Source of the DNA: Sinorhizobium saheli
Lineage (GTDB): Bacteria > Pseudomonadota > Alphaproteobacteria > Rhizobiales > Rhizobiaceae
DNA: 64,000 nt
Direction: 5' to 3'
Assembly (NCBI RefSeq): GCF_001651875.1
Contig: NZ_LNQB01000081.1
Coordinates: 550-64,549, forward strand
In this document: positions 52,686-60,973 of the stretch, piece by piece
How positions within the stretch are numbered: the stretch's first letter is position 1
Layout of the letters: every line of letters begins with the position of its first letter
Notes under the pieces: model-generated
Databases searched by the model: none
Told to the model about the DNA's origin: nothing
Seen by the model: the letters and a program-made list of their open reading frames with translations, nothing else
Program-made: the position numbers and the translations under genes

Positions 52686-53340
52686 CGGCGACGGCCTGTC
52701 GGGCCCGTCACTGCAACGCCAGTGGTCACGATCACATGCAGCAACGGGAACACCGCACCAGACTGCACGGGAGTGCGGTGCTTCTGTCCAAACCACCCGT
52801 GCAAAATCAACGCGACAAACTGCGGATCGTCGGGCTTGGCGGGATGAACTGTGGCGCTCATGCCATTCGCCCCTCCAAGCTCGCCCGAACCCGGTGACGT
52901 CGAGAGCAACCAACGACTGGCCCATCATGCGCACTTGCCCACCGGAGGAAAACGTTCAGAGGCTTGAATGAGACCGAGCGGGTGGTTGCGCGCGAGCCCG
53001 ATGACCGCTGCCTTCGGGGAGGTGGAGGCGCCGATGGTAGCCATGCTGCGGTTGACCTGCCTCACTGACAAGATCACGCCCAACGCGAACTCGATTGATC
53101 TGGTCTGACCGAAGACCGGCGGCGAAATCGCCGCCTCGATCTCAATTCCGCAACGTCCGCCATCCGCTTTTTTCCGCCGCCGGCCTGATGGCCGGCTTTG
53201 CATCGCGAAATCAAAAAAGCGGCTGTCAGCCGCCCTCCATTCCATTCCGGCCCAAGGGTGCGGCCCGATCGTCCCCGGTCCAACGACCGTCATCGAGATC
53301 GCGATAGGCGCGATCCGATCAGCAAAAAGGACATCGCATC
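52686..53340 (+). other. 655-bp gene-free stretch with structured leader
   Basis: I find no gene I can support on either strand; several short open frames lack ribosome sites. It holds the paired element at 53164-53222 and the leader of the DUF736 gene, including a GGCGCGAT-type block also seen in the leader of the DUF2493 gene (GCGAT(A/G)GGCGCG). Confidence 0.5.
53164..53222 (+). ncRNA. Candidate structured RNA element, copy 2
   Basis: Outer stem CCGCTTTTTT / AAAAAAGCGG, conserved CCGCC, inner hairpin GCCGGCC-TGAT-GGCCGGC, then TTTGCATCGCGAAATC. The stems differ from copy 1 at 22950-23010 but remain fully paired, while the unpaired CCGCC and TTTGCA(G/T)CGCGA are kept. It ends 118 bases before the DUF736 start; copy 1 ends 112 bases before its gene. 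Confidence 0.5.
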
Positions 53341-53655
53341 ATGGCTACCATCGGCACCTTCACCCGCTCCGCAAACGGCGAAATCTCGGGTTCGGTCAAA
53401 ACCCTCACCCTCAACGTCAAGTCCGTGAAGTTCGTGCCCGCCGAGGGCGACACCGAGAACGGCCCGGACTACCGCGTGTTCGCAGCAGCTTGCGAGTTCG
53501 GCGCCGCTTGGAAGAAACAGTCCGACAAGGGCAATTCCTACCTCTCCGTGAAGCTGGACGATCCGAGCTTCGCCGCCCCGATTTACGCCAGCCTGGTCGA
53601 GACGGAAGGCGACGAACTGGCTCTCATCTGGTCGCGGCGCCGCGCGAGCAACTGA
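53341..53655 (+). CDS. DUF736 protein, copy 2
   Basis: A 104-residue DUF736 protein (MATIGTFTRSANGEISGSVKTLTLNVKSVKFVPAEGDTENGPDYRV). It is a stand-alone gene with its own leader and terminator rather than part of the traF string. AAGGA lies before the ATG. Function unknown; see also 32415 and 61518. Confidence 0.85.
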   Translation: MATIGTFTRSANGEISGSVKTLTLNVKSVKFVPAEGDTENGPDYRVFAAACEFGAAWKKQSDKGNSYLSVKLDDPSFAAPIYASLVETEGDELALIWSRRRASN

Positions 53656-53670
53656 TCCCGGAACCGACAA

Positions 53671-53693
53671 GGCCCCGCGCAAGCGGGGCCTTT
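53671..53693 (+). terminator. Intrinsic terminator after DUF736 copy 2
   Basis: GGCCCCGC-GCAA-GCGGGGCC followed by TTT, 15 bases after the stop. The next gene on the opposite strand ends at 53709, so it may serve both. Confidence 0.75.
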
Positions 53694-53708
53694 CACTCGA
53701 CAGCGGCT

Positions 53709-54854
53709 TCAATCGCGGCTCGCCACAAGCCGCAGCTTTGGTTTGCTGCTCTCTTTCAAGTCCTTTCCTGGCGGGGCAAGGCCATGCATTTCAGCAAATT
53801 CATCCGCATTGGTTCGAAGTGCCTCAGCCAATTCCTCCAAAGAGTAACCTAGCTCTTTCATGTGAAGGTCGACCAGTTGCCTGCCGAGCTTGCCTGATTC
53901 CGGCTGAATATCGAACTCCTTGGGCTCTCGTGTCCTGTACCCGTACATGCTCATCTGTTTGTACAAACGGGTAGCACTTGGATCTGAGATGACGCCGAGT
54001 GTCTTGGCTCGGTAGATCAAAGCCGACATGGCAACCCGCCATTTCTGTTTCAGTTGCCCTAACTTCGGAATCGATAGCCCCCGCTTCAGATCGGCCAACA
54101 CCCCCGTTTGTGGCATGAGGAGCTCGGCCGCGAATTCATTGGCCTCTTTCTCCATTGCCTCATACGGATAGGGATGAAGCACGACGTGTCCGTATTCGTG
54201 CGCCAAGCTAAAGCGCTTGCGATCTGCAGGCCGGTTCCGATTGAGGACGATGACCGGCTTCATGCCAGTTGGCCGGAGGGTGACGCCATCGATGTCGGCG
54301 TCGCCGAAGTCACCTTCGACGACAAGAATTCCGGTCGATTCGACATATCGCACGAGGTTCCCGAGAGGAGCATCCCCCAATTGCCACGACGCTCGCACAC
54401 GAAGTGCCGCCATGCTGGCCGATGTCACCGCACTGGCGTGTTCGCTGACGCTCGACTGGCTATCGACGACCTCAAATTGCAGAAGCTGGTATTCCGGTTC
54501 CAAATCGATCGCGTCCAACAGTCTGCGGAACTGGAAGACGAAATGATTGGCGAGCGCAATGACAGCATGTTGATCTTTGGCGGAGACAGCAGCCTTCTTC
54601 CGGAACGCTGCGCCGTGAAGACTCATTGGAGTCCTGTAAAGCAGCTCCTGCTCATAGAAAAAGCTTACCGGGAATCCCAAGAAACGCGCGATCGATTGGA
54701 TCTCTTCCAACGAAAGCACGTCTCGGGTGCCGTTTTCGATACGAGAGATCGCTGCTTGAGCAACCCCTGTTCCTGCGGCCAATTCCTTCTGAGTTTTTCC
54801 GCGTCTGTTACGAGCTAGAAGCAGCATCTCCCCGTTTATCGGTTTCGCTGCCAT
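53709..54854 (-). CDS. XRE-HTH / ImmA-IrrE metallopeptidase regulator
   Basis: A 381-residue fusion: an N-terminal Cro/C1 helix-turn-helix (LLARNRRGKTQKELAAGTGVAQAAISRIENGTRD, residues ~11-45) and a central ImmA/IrrE zinc protease domain with HEYGHVVLH and a downstream ANEFAAELLMP. Such proteins regulate by cleaving a repressor or act as antitoxins. It overlaps the upstream gene's 3' end by 47 bases on the same strand, which points to a two-gene unit. It interrupts the backbone of the second element, so it is probably cargo. Confidence 0.9.
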   Translation of the reverse strand: MAAKPINGEMLLLARNRRGKTQKELAAGTGVAQAAISRIENGTRDVLSLEEIQSIARFLGFPVSFFYEQELLYRTPMSLHGAAFRKKAAVSAKDQHAVIALANHFVFQFRRLLDAIDLEPEYQLLQFEVVDSQSSVSEHASAVTSASMAALRVRASWQLGDAPLGNLVRYVESTGILVVEGDFGDADIDGVTLRPTGMKPVIVLNRNRPADRKRFSLAHEYGHVVLHPYPYEAMEKEANEFAAELLMPQTGVLADLKRGLSIPKLGQLKQKWRVAMSALIYRAKTLGVISDPSATRLYKQMSMYGYRTREPKEFDIQPESGKLGRQLVDLHMKELGYSLEELAEALRTNADEFAEMHGLAPPGKDLKESSKPKLRLVASRD

Positions 54855-55506
54855 GTTTGAACTCGTCTCCTCTTCCCTTCTTCAACGTCACCTTTGTTCC
54901 GCTCGGCCCATCTACAGGAGCGGGTTCCGCCACGCCAGTAGCCTCAGAGGCCGACTCGCGATGGATTTCGATTTTCCGCTGATCGACCTTGTCGGCGAAC
55001 TTGAGATACGCCCGGGCAACCGAAGCACCCGTACCACTAAGATGGCAGGCGATAAAAAATAGAAGGTCGGAAGGTGCTTCCACTTCAAAGCCGGGGAGTG
55101 TGGGCTCCCGCTCAATGTCATAGGCTGCGAATTGATGTGCAGCTTTTGACGTGCCGCCGCGGGGCCCCGCCAAGTGAAGCTCGAAGCAAACGGTGTAGTC
55201 TTTCCCGTCAATGGGAAGGGTGCCCGTAATCTTGTTGCTCTGACCGTTCTCGCAATAGTCGACACTCAGTCCGTGATCCGAAAGACTGGCCGCCGCCGCG
55301 GCGTCTGCCAGTGCCCCATTCAGCACCGATCCAGTCGCCCTTGCGTCGCCCAAGTCCACATGCCGCACTTTTGCGAAATCGGACAGGGTCCCTTCGAGTT
55401 CTCCGATGAGCGCCCAGATTGGTGCTTCAAACTGTTCTCGAGCGGCGAGCAGTGCGTTGTCTCTGTTCAAGTCCGAATCGCCTTCTACCATTTCGACATC
55501 CTGCAT
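54808..55506 (-). CDS. Hypothetical partner of the XRE/ImmA gene
   Basis: About 232 residues from the ATG at 55506 (MQDVEMVEGDSDLNRDN); ATG 55491 is an alternative. Recognisable stretches are LSDHGLSVDYCENGQSNKITGTLPIDGKDYTVCFELHLAGPRGGTSKAAHQFAAYDIEREPTLPG in segments, followed by a charged low-complexity tail that overlaps the next gene. No family is recognised. Overlapping genes of this kind beside XRE/ImmA proteins can be toxin-antitoxin or phage-response pairs; here that is only a possibility. Confidence 0.65.
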   Translation of the reverse strand: MQDVEMVEGDSDLNRDNALLAAREQFEAPIWALIGELEGTLSDFAKVRHVDLGDARATGSVLNGALADAAAAASLSDHGLSVDYCENGQSNKITGTLPIDGKDYTVCFELHLAGPRGGTSKAAHQFAAYDIEREPTLPGFEVEAPSDLLFFIACHLSGTGASVARAYLKFADKVDQRKIEIHRESASEATGVAEPAPVDGPSGTKVTLKKGRGDEFKHGSETDKRGDAASSS

Positions 55507-55834
55507 ATAGCTGCGCCAGCACGAAGTGTCAAAATATTCAGAAAAATATTCACGGCCTGAATATTCTTGTCCACAGATACATGACCGCCTCGGGGGGAGC
55601 CAAGGGAGACATTCCCCCTTGCTCCCCGCAATCGCCGCCTGCGCACGGCAGGCCCGCCGGTTCGCAGGACTGACGACAGCCAACACCTCTCGCTATTTCC
55701 ACCTGGTCCCGCTCACGCTGGCAGCCCGGCCATGCTCGCCGGCATTTGCCCCCTCCATCCCCGCGCGCTCGCGCGCCCCCGGGAAGCATGTCGAGGGACA
55801 TGCCTCCGGCATCTACGGGAAAAGGAGCAAGGAC
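55507..55834 (+). other. 328-bp leader region of DUF932 copy 2
   Basis: No gene is supported. It contains GC-rich hairpins, e.g. GCATGTC-GAGG-GACATGC (55786-55803), a CGCGCGCTCGCGCG run, and the AAGGAG ribosome site before 55835. The GACGGG/CCCGTC leader of the first element's DUF932 is not present. Confidence 0.45.
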
Positions 55835-57016
55835 ATGAACAGCATGAGCAACCAGCAGGTCGAGCAGGGCTTTAAGGTCGATATCTCGCGCGGCGAGCGG
55901 ATCGGGCGGGTGTCGTCGGAATGGTTTTCGCGGCCGGATGACGAGCGCTATCTGTCGCTGACGGAGCTTTACGATGCGGTGAAGGCGAGGGCGGATCGCG
56001 CCACGGCCCGCACCGTGGAAAGCCGCGCCGTGCGCGTGGAGGCAACCCGCGACAATGCCGAACGGCTTGCGCTCATCGTTCCCGGGCAGGAAGAACCCAT
56101 CGCCCCGACGCATTGGAGCTTCGGCCAGCTTTGCAGCCTCGTCAGCGCACCGGCAACCTACATGCGTCAGCTTCCCGCGCCGTTGGCGGGCATCAACCTG
56201 CAGCATGGCTTACTGTCGCATCGGTCTGAGCTCATCAAGACCCTTGAAGCGGAAGACGGTCGCGTCGAGTTGCGCGCCGTGACCGGCCCCGACTATGGCC
56301 GCATCTGGGATCATGAGCTTGTCAGCGCCGTGATGAAGATCGCAGGCGATGGTGTGGGCGATACGATGTGGAAGGTGCCGGGCGTGCTCGATTGGGCGAC
56401 CATGACACACAATCCCTTTGTGGACGCGACGAAGGACACGACCACGCTCTACGCCAGCGACCGCGACGTGTTCCTGTTCCTCGTCGACGATACGCATCCG
56501 ATTGAGGCCGGACGCCTGCCGAACGGAGAGCCGGATCTGTATTTCCGGGGCTTTTATGCATGGAACAGCGAAGTCGGCAGCAAGACGCTCGGCATTGCGA
56601 GCTTCTATCTGCGCGCCGTGTGCATGAACCGCAACCTGTGGGGCTGCGAAAATTTCGAGGAGATCACCATCCGCCATTCGAAGTTCGCGGCACAGCGGTT
56701 CGCGCATGAGGCAGCCCCCGCGTTGCGCTCGTTCGCCAATTCGTCGCCCGCGCCGTTCGTCGCCGGCATCAAGGCAGCGCGGGAGCGGATCGTTGCCCAC
56801 ACCGACGAGGACCGCCAGGCGTTCCTGCGCAAGCGCGGTTTCAGCAAGGCGGAAACCGGAAAGATCATCGATGCCGTCTTGGCTGAGGAAGGACGCCCGC
56901 CCGAAAGTATCTTCGATTTCGTACAGGGGATGACGGCGCATGCCCGCACCAAGCCGCATCAGGATGCGCGGCTTGATCTGGAAGCAAAGGCCAAGACCCT
57001 GCTTGAGCGGGTTTGA
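55835..57016 (+). CDS. DUF932 protein, copy 2
   Basis: A 393-residue DUF932 protein closely related along its length to that at 13263 (GERIGRVSSEWFSRPDDERYLSL, VTGPDYGRIWDHELVSAV, YASDRDVFLFLVDDTHPIEAGRLP). AAGGAG lies 7 bases before the ATG at 55835; longer in-frame starts run through the leader. In this element it stands after the cargo pair and before the regulator region, not before parB. Confidence 0.88.
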   Translation: MNSMSNQQVEQGFKVDISRGERIGRVSSEWFSRPDDERYLSLTELYDAVKARADRATARTVESRAVRVEATRDNAERLALIVPGQEEPIAPTHWSFGQLCSLVSAPATYMRQLPAPLAGINLQHGLLSHRSELIKTLEAEDGRVELRAVTGPDYGRIWDHELVSAVMKIAGDGVGDTMWKVPGVLDWATMTHNPFVDATKDTTTLYASDRDVFLFLVDDTHPIEAGRLPNGEPDLYFRGFYAWNSEVGSKTLGIASFYLRAVCMNRNLWGCENFEEITIRHSKFAAQRFAHEAAPALRSFANSSPAPFVAGIKAARERIVAHTDEDRQAFLRKRGFSKAETGKIIDAVLAEEGRPPESIFDFVQGMTAHARTKPHQDARLDLEAKAKTLLERV

Positions 57017-57022
57017 TGGAAA

Positions 57023-57061
57023 ACGGACCGGAAGCGAGGGAGGATTTCGCTTCCGGTCCGT
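57023..57061. terminator. 14-bp hairpin after DUF932 copy 2
   Basis: ACGGACCGGAAGCG (57023-57036) and its exact complement (57048-57061) with an 11-base loop, starting 6 bases past the stop. No T-run; similar in size and place to the hairpin after parB in the first element. Confidence 0.5.
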
Positions 57062-57236
57062 AGGCCCGCCGCGCGTCAAGTCGACGCGCTGGAACCTGCC
57101 GTATTCGTTGCGAGCCGTGAACCCATTTTTCCGCTATGGCGATATTCCCGCTTCGGTAGCGCGCTCGCCGGGCTCCGCCCGGCTCGCGTTATCACGTCGC
57201 CAATATTTCGACAGGGGACTGGCTAAGGCCACGAAT

Positions 57237-57252
57237 ACCCAATATATTGGGT
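57237..57252. promoter_or_regulatory. Perfect palindrome ACCCAATATATTGGGT upstream of the second Cro-type gene
   Basis: A 16-bp perfect palindrome whose centre contains TATATT, a possible -10 element, 33 bases before the ATG at 57286. Its position suits autoregulation. It is unrelated in sequence to the operators of the first element, as expected for two insulated circuits. Confidence 0.55.
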
Positions 57253-57285
57253 GGCGCTTGTCAGGTATCCAGCGACTTCTCCCGT

Positions 57286-57498
57286 ATGAACTTGAGGGAG
57301 AGAGTCGCCAGAAACCTGCGCCGTTTACGACATGAGAAATCTATGTCGCAGGAAGAGCTTGCCCATCTTGCTAAAGTTAATCGGAACTCTGTCGGCATGT
57401 TGGAACGCGAAGAGTTCGCCGCGTCAATCGACCTGCTTGAACGGCTTGCACTTGCTCTCGGGGTCGATGCTACCGAGTTTCTTCGCGACGACGCTTGA
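57286..57498 (+). CDS. Cro/C1-type helix-turn-helix regulator, second element
   Basis: A 70-residue DNA-binding protein (MNLRERVARNLRRLRHEKSMSQEELAHLAKVNRNSVGMLEREEFAASIDLLERLALALGV in parts), HTH at residues ~20-42. Start at the ATG 57286; an in-frame extension to 57247 would include the operator palindrome. It precedes a QseM-like gene, as in the first element, but its sequence is only distantly similar to the regulator at 26567. Confidence 0.85.
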   Translation: MNLRERVARNLRRLRHEKSMSQEELAHLAKVNRNSVGMLEREEFAASIDLLERLALALGVDATEFLRDDA

Positions 57499-57652
57499 AT
57501 TGCGAACAGCTCCATCCACTAATCGACGAACGCGGGTATTCCGCCTACCTCTATCGTGGGCTTGCTGCGATGTCGCGCTTATGGAATTCTTAAACCCGGT
57601 CGATGGGGCAGAGCCAGAATGAAGCAGCCGCCCAAATGGTGAGGGTCGATCG

Positions 57653-57916
57653 ATGAAGAAGCCTCTGCGCGACGATGGCCCGCCGCTGACCGACCGCGTC
57701 AACGACTACGACGAGGCTCACTTCGCGACTTATCTTCGGCTGCTCGACGCCGATGCGGAAGGCGCTGACTGGCGCGAGGCGGTCAGCATCATCTTCGGCA
57801 TCGATCCCGCTGCCGAGCCTGCTCGCGCCAAACGCATATATGACACCCATCTTGCTCGCGCCCGCTGGATGACGAAAGAGGGTTACCGGCACCTACTGGA
57901 AGGCCGGATGCAATGA
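57653..57916 (+). CDS. qseM: QseM-like antiactivator (small DUF2285 protein), copy 2
   Basis: An 87-residue homologue of the protein at 26917 (YLRLLDADAEGADWREAVSIIFGIDPAAEPARAKRIYDTHLARARWMTKEGYRHLLEG). GAGGG lies about 9 bases before the ATG. It stands between the Cro-type gene and fseA, as in the first element. Antiactivation of FseA and TraR is inferred from QseM of ICEMlSym(R7A). Confidence 0.75.
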   Translation: MKKPLRDDGPPLTDRVNDYDEAHFATYLRLLDADAEGADWREAVSIIFGIDPAAEPARAKRIYDTHLARARWMTKEGYRHLLEGRMQ

Positions 57917-57950
57917 TCTCCTGAAACGTCTCGTTGTTGCCATGATCTGC

Positions 57951-57969
57951 ATGCCCGTGTTGCGGGCAT
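57951..57969. promoter_or_regulatory. ATGCCCG-N5-CGGGCAT inverted repeat between qseM and fseA copies 2
   Basis: A perfect 7-bp inverted repeat with a TGTTG spacer, 100 bases before the fseA start, the same distance as the TGATGCA repeat in the first element. Operator or hairpin. Confidence 0.35.
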
Positions 57970-58068
57970 TTCGGCGCGGCGTCATTCCAAATATGGGGGT
58001 TGTTCCGTTCGAGTCCGGATGAATACATGTGCGCCTCTCTCATGTTTCTGGACCGGAAGGGACTGCCG

Positions 58069-58858
58069 ATGGAACCATTAGAGGATTGGCGCTCGCCGAA
58101 GTTCGAAGAGGAACTCGGCCGGCTGGATCGAGGCGGGATCAGCTTCGAGTTCCTGCGCCGCAATGGCGAATACCGAGCTCGCTACAAGGCGGCGACGGAC
58201 GAACGCGGCAAGGACGCTGCCGCGTTGATTGCTGCCAGGGAGGGCCTGACCCGGCAGTGGGGTCTTACGTTTCCCAGCTGATCCGTACCGGCCTGCCACC
58301 CATTCCAAACCCGTCTGGCTGCCGCAACTCTTTCCAGCGACACTGATCATTGCGCCGGCGCCGCCCGGCTTCGAGGGCTGCCTTTCCCTTGAGCCAGGAG
58401 CTCTGCCGGCGGAGAACGCCATCCATGCCGACGGCTTCCACGTCAGCATCCGCGATGTCGATGGACTTCATCGTCTGTGGTTTGCAGGCGGTGACGCGCC
58501 GCTCAAGGCCGCCGTTCTCATTCCGCTCGACGCACATCTTCCTGAGCGCCTGCAGAGCCTGCAGCGATGGCACCGCTGGCTTTCACGCCAGGCATCCGGT
58601 CCGGTGCCACGCTGGCAGCGCTTCTCTCCCTATCGCATCCACCGCTTCAGCCTGATGCTGCGCGCCTGGGATGGCGTCAGCAAGGGCGTGTCCCGGCAGG
58701 AGGTGGCGAGCGTGCTGTTCAATCCGGCGCTCAAGAAACTGCGCTCGCTCGACTGGAAGAATTGCCCGGAACGCCGCCGCCTTCACCGTCTGCTCAAGGC
58801 CGCGCAGCACCTGATCGAGGACGGCTATCGCCGCTTGCTCAAGCCAGACTCCGAATAA
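58069..58858 (+). CDS. fseA: FseA-type excision activator, needs +1 frameshift (copy 2)
   Basis: Read as 58069-58272 then 58274-58858 (262 residues). Frame one encodes the DUF6499 part (LEDWRSPKFEEELGRLDRGGISFEFLRRNGEYRARYK) and stops with TGA at 58281. The next frame is open for 195 codons and has no start for its first 110 codons, so it can only be reached by frameshifting: it encodes PADPYRPATHSKPVWLP..., ending in the DUF2285 domain (SLMLRAWDGVSKGVSRQEVASVLFNP...AAQHLIEDGYRRLL). The shift falls right after WGLTF, the equivalent of WGLCF in copy 1. GGAAGGGA precedes the ATG at 58069. Confidence 0.88.
58267..58276 (+). promoter_or_regulatory. +1 ribosomal frameshift site in fseA copy 2
   Basis: Sequence ACG TTT CCC A, followed in the zero frame by AGC TGA. 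Phe-tRNA on TTT (58270-58272) can slip to TTC, or Pro-tRNA on CCC to CCA, entering CCA GCT GAT CCG. The stop two codons later is typical of +1 sites. Confidence 0.7.
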
Positions 58859-59023
58859 GCAAAGATCTCTGATCTCGCGCCATCTGGCCGTCCCTTCATC
58901 GTGCCGTCAATGGGGGGACACTCGCAGGAGCGCGCGAATTTTGTCACTCCGCCTTGCCCGCTGATCTTCGCCATCCTCGCAACCGATCCGCCCGATCCGC
59001 GGCGGTTGTGACGGAGGTCGAAG

Positions 59024-59287
59024 ATGCAGCAGAAAACCGATCCCGACTGGCCGCGTTTCGTGCGCACCCCCGAGGCTGCCCGGCTCCTCGATCTTTCTCC
59101 CCGCACACTGGAAAAGCACCGCTGCGAGGGAACCGGCCCCATCTATCGCAAGCTTGGCGGCCGCGTCGTCTATTCGGTAGCCGATTTAGAGGCATGGGTG
59201 GAAGCCGCCGCGCGGCATTCGACGTCCGAGGCGGTGAAAGCGCGGTCGAAACCGGCTCTCATTCCCGCTGCCGGTACAGCGCGATAA
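59024..59287 (+). CDS. rdfS: RdfS-like excisionase / HTH protein, copy 2
   Basis: An 87-residue HTH_17-type protein (FVRTPEAARLLDLSPRTLEKHRCEGTGPIYRKLGGRVVYSVADLEAWVEA), clearly homologous to that at 28210. GGAGG lies a few bases before the ATG. Lies 165 bases after fseA, the region where FseA would act, and just before repA. Confidence 0.78.
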   Translation: MQQKTDPDWPRFVRTPEAARLLDLSPRTLEKHRCEGTGPIYRKLGGRVVYSVADLEAWVEAAARHSTSEAVKARSKPALIPAAGTAR

Positions 59288-59301
59288 CTGGCGTGTCCTT
59301 C

Positions 59302-60162
59302 ATGACGACACATCGCACCTATCAGGGCCAGCAGCTCGAACTCTTCCAGGCGCGCGGAGGGGACATCGCGGCGAGAGACGCGCAGGACCTGATGTCCTGG
59401 CCGTTCTTCTCGCTCGCCAAATCTCGCCGTGTCCGGCCGATCGACTTCAAGATGGGAGACGTTGCCATTCGGGTCGAGGCGACGGCCGAACACGGCATGG
59501 CGACCATCTGGGACGCCGACATCCTGATCTGGGCGGCCTCGCAGATCGTCGAGGCGCGCGACAAGGGCCTACGCACGTCCCGCTTCATGTCAGCCACGCC
59601 ATACGAAATCCTCACCTTCATCAATCGCGACGACTCCGCCCGCAGCTACGAGCGGCTGAAGGCGGCGCTCGATCGGCTGCAGTCGACGACCGTCGTCACC
59701 TCGATCCGTCAGCCGTCAGAGCGGCGGCGCCATCGCTTTTCCTGGATTGCCGAATGGAAAGAGCGGTTGGACGACAAGGGCCGGCCGCTGGGCATTGAGA
59801 TGATCCTGCCGGACTGGTTCTATGCCGGCGTTCTCGACAATGCGCTGATCTTGACGATCGATGACGCCTATTTCGATCTGACGGGGGGGCTGGAGCGCTG
59901 GCTCTATCGCCTGGTGCGTAAGCATGGCGGCCGCCAGACCTGGGGCTGGAGCTTCGATCTCCAGCATCTGCATCTCAAATCCGGCAGCTTGTCGCCGTTC
60001 CGCCGCTTCCGCTTCGAGGTGCGGGCGATCGTCGCCCGTCAGCCGCTGGTCGGTTACCGGCTGGCAATGTCGATCGATCCCGACGGCCGAGAGCGGCTGA
60101 CATTCCGTCCGGTATCACCAGAAAAAGCTGCTTCCAAACGCATGCAACGGGTAGCGCCATGA
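59302..60162 (+). CDS. repA: Replication initiator RepA (RPA family), copy 2
   Basis: A 286-residue RPA-family initiator, close to the copy at 28509 over its first 270 residues (ARDAQDLMSWPFFSLAKSRRVRPIDF, HGMATIWDADILIWAASQIVEARDKGLRTSRFMSATPYEIL, LVRKHGGRQ). It stops before the iterons, which lie downstream at 60213-60276 instead of inside the gene. Start at 59302 after the rdfS stop. No parA, methyltransferase or RHH gene follows; DUF2840 is the next gene. Confidence 0.88.
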   Translation: MTTHRTYQGQQLELFQARGGDIAARDAQDLMSWPFFSLAKSRRVRPIDFKMGDVAIRVEATAEHGMATIWDADILIWAASQIVEARDKGLRTSRFMSATPYEILTFINRDDSARSYERLKAALDRLQSTTVVTSIRQPSERRRHRFSWIAEWKERLDDKGRPLGIEMILPDWFYAGVLDNALILTIDDAYFDLTGGLERWLYRLVRKHGGRQTWGWSFDLQHLHLKSGSLSPFRRFRFEVRAIVARQPLVGYRLAMSIDPDGRERLTFRPVSPEKAASKRMQRVAP

Positions 60163-60189
60163 CGGTCCGCTCTTTCGATCTCGCGTGCT

Positions 60190-60300
60190 GTGGACAAGCT
60201 GTGGATGGGCCCGTGCTATCGGGAACGCCAAAGCCCGTGCTATCAGGGACGCGATCCCCGTGCTATCGGGAACGCCAACGGGTCGTAACCCATTGGTCGT
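60190..60300 (+). other. Candidate replication origin with three iterons (copy 2)
   Basis: TGTGGACAA and TGTGGATGG (DnaA-box-like) are followed by three 17-bp repeats at 60213-60229, 60237-60253 and 60260-60276, consensus GTGCTATCGGGAACGCC, spaced 24 and 23 bp exactly as in copy 1. A less GC-rich stretch rich in CCTAAC follows to about 60360. Confidence 0.7.
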
Positions 60301-60454
60301 TCAGGTCCAATTCGGCTCCCTCTAACTTACCTAACACAGAATCCTTCGGATTCTGCCTAACGCACCCCGGCAAAATCGTCGCTGTGGACCGCCCGATCGC
60401 GGGCCGATCCGACCCGCGCCACCACCCGACCGTGCCGACGGTCGGAGGCGTGCC

Positions 60455-60973
60455 ATGACCACGCTTGAGAGGCCCGACAGCTTTCCCGCCGATGCAGCCG
60501 TGGTGGAACTCACCTGGCGCAAGGGCAAGATCGAGCACTGGATCCGGTTTGGCGAAATTGTCGCCGAACAGAGGATCGGCCGCGAAAAACGCATCGTCGG
60601 TTTCGCGCCCGGCAGCCTCTTCGCCTTCGTCCGCTGGGCCGCCAACGACTATGGCACGGTGATTTCGCGCATCGACATCGTCCGCGCTGTCCGCGCCGGT
60701 GAGAGCTATCAAACGCTGCCCTTCGTCCGCCCCGGCGGCGAGATCCTGCTCAGGCTCTACGGCTGGCCGAAGGTCGAAACCGTGCTCTTCGCCATCGACG
60801 CGATCGAGGCGCTCGGTATCCAGCCGACACAAGTTTCGCCGGACCATTGGCGGCATCTTCATCACCGCCTCAGCGTCAACGAACCCTTCCACGCCTATTC
60901 GCGCGAGCAGCATCGCGCCTGGTTGAAACGGGCGGCTCTTGGCGATCCCAGTGACGAAGGAGAGCCCCGATGA
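60455..60973 (+). CDS. DUF2840 protein, copy 2
   Basis: A 172-residue DUF2840 protein (VELTWRKGKIEHWIRFGEIVAEQRIGREKRIVGFAPGSLFAFVRWAANDYGTVISRIDIVRA), same length as copy 1 at 31313. ATGA overlap with traF. Function unknown. Confidence 0.85.
   Translation: MTTLERPDSFPADAAVVELTWRKGKIEHWIRFGEIVAEQRIGREKRIVGFAPGSLFAFVRWAANDYGTVISRIDIVRAVRAGESYQTLPFVRPGGEILLRLYGWPKVETVLFAIDAIEALGIQPTQVSPDHWRHLHHRLSVNEPFHAYSREQHRAWLKRAALGDPSDEGEPR

Noticed and set aside
52682-52934. Minus-strand small frames in the long gap after 52685
   Set aside because: No ribosome sites, no recognisable domain, and several overlapping frames of equal quality.
60159-60458. 99-codon frame over the iterons of the second element
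   Set aside because: Its middle is iteron DNA read through; no ribosome site, and the repeats explain the peptide repeats.
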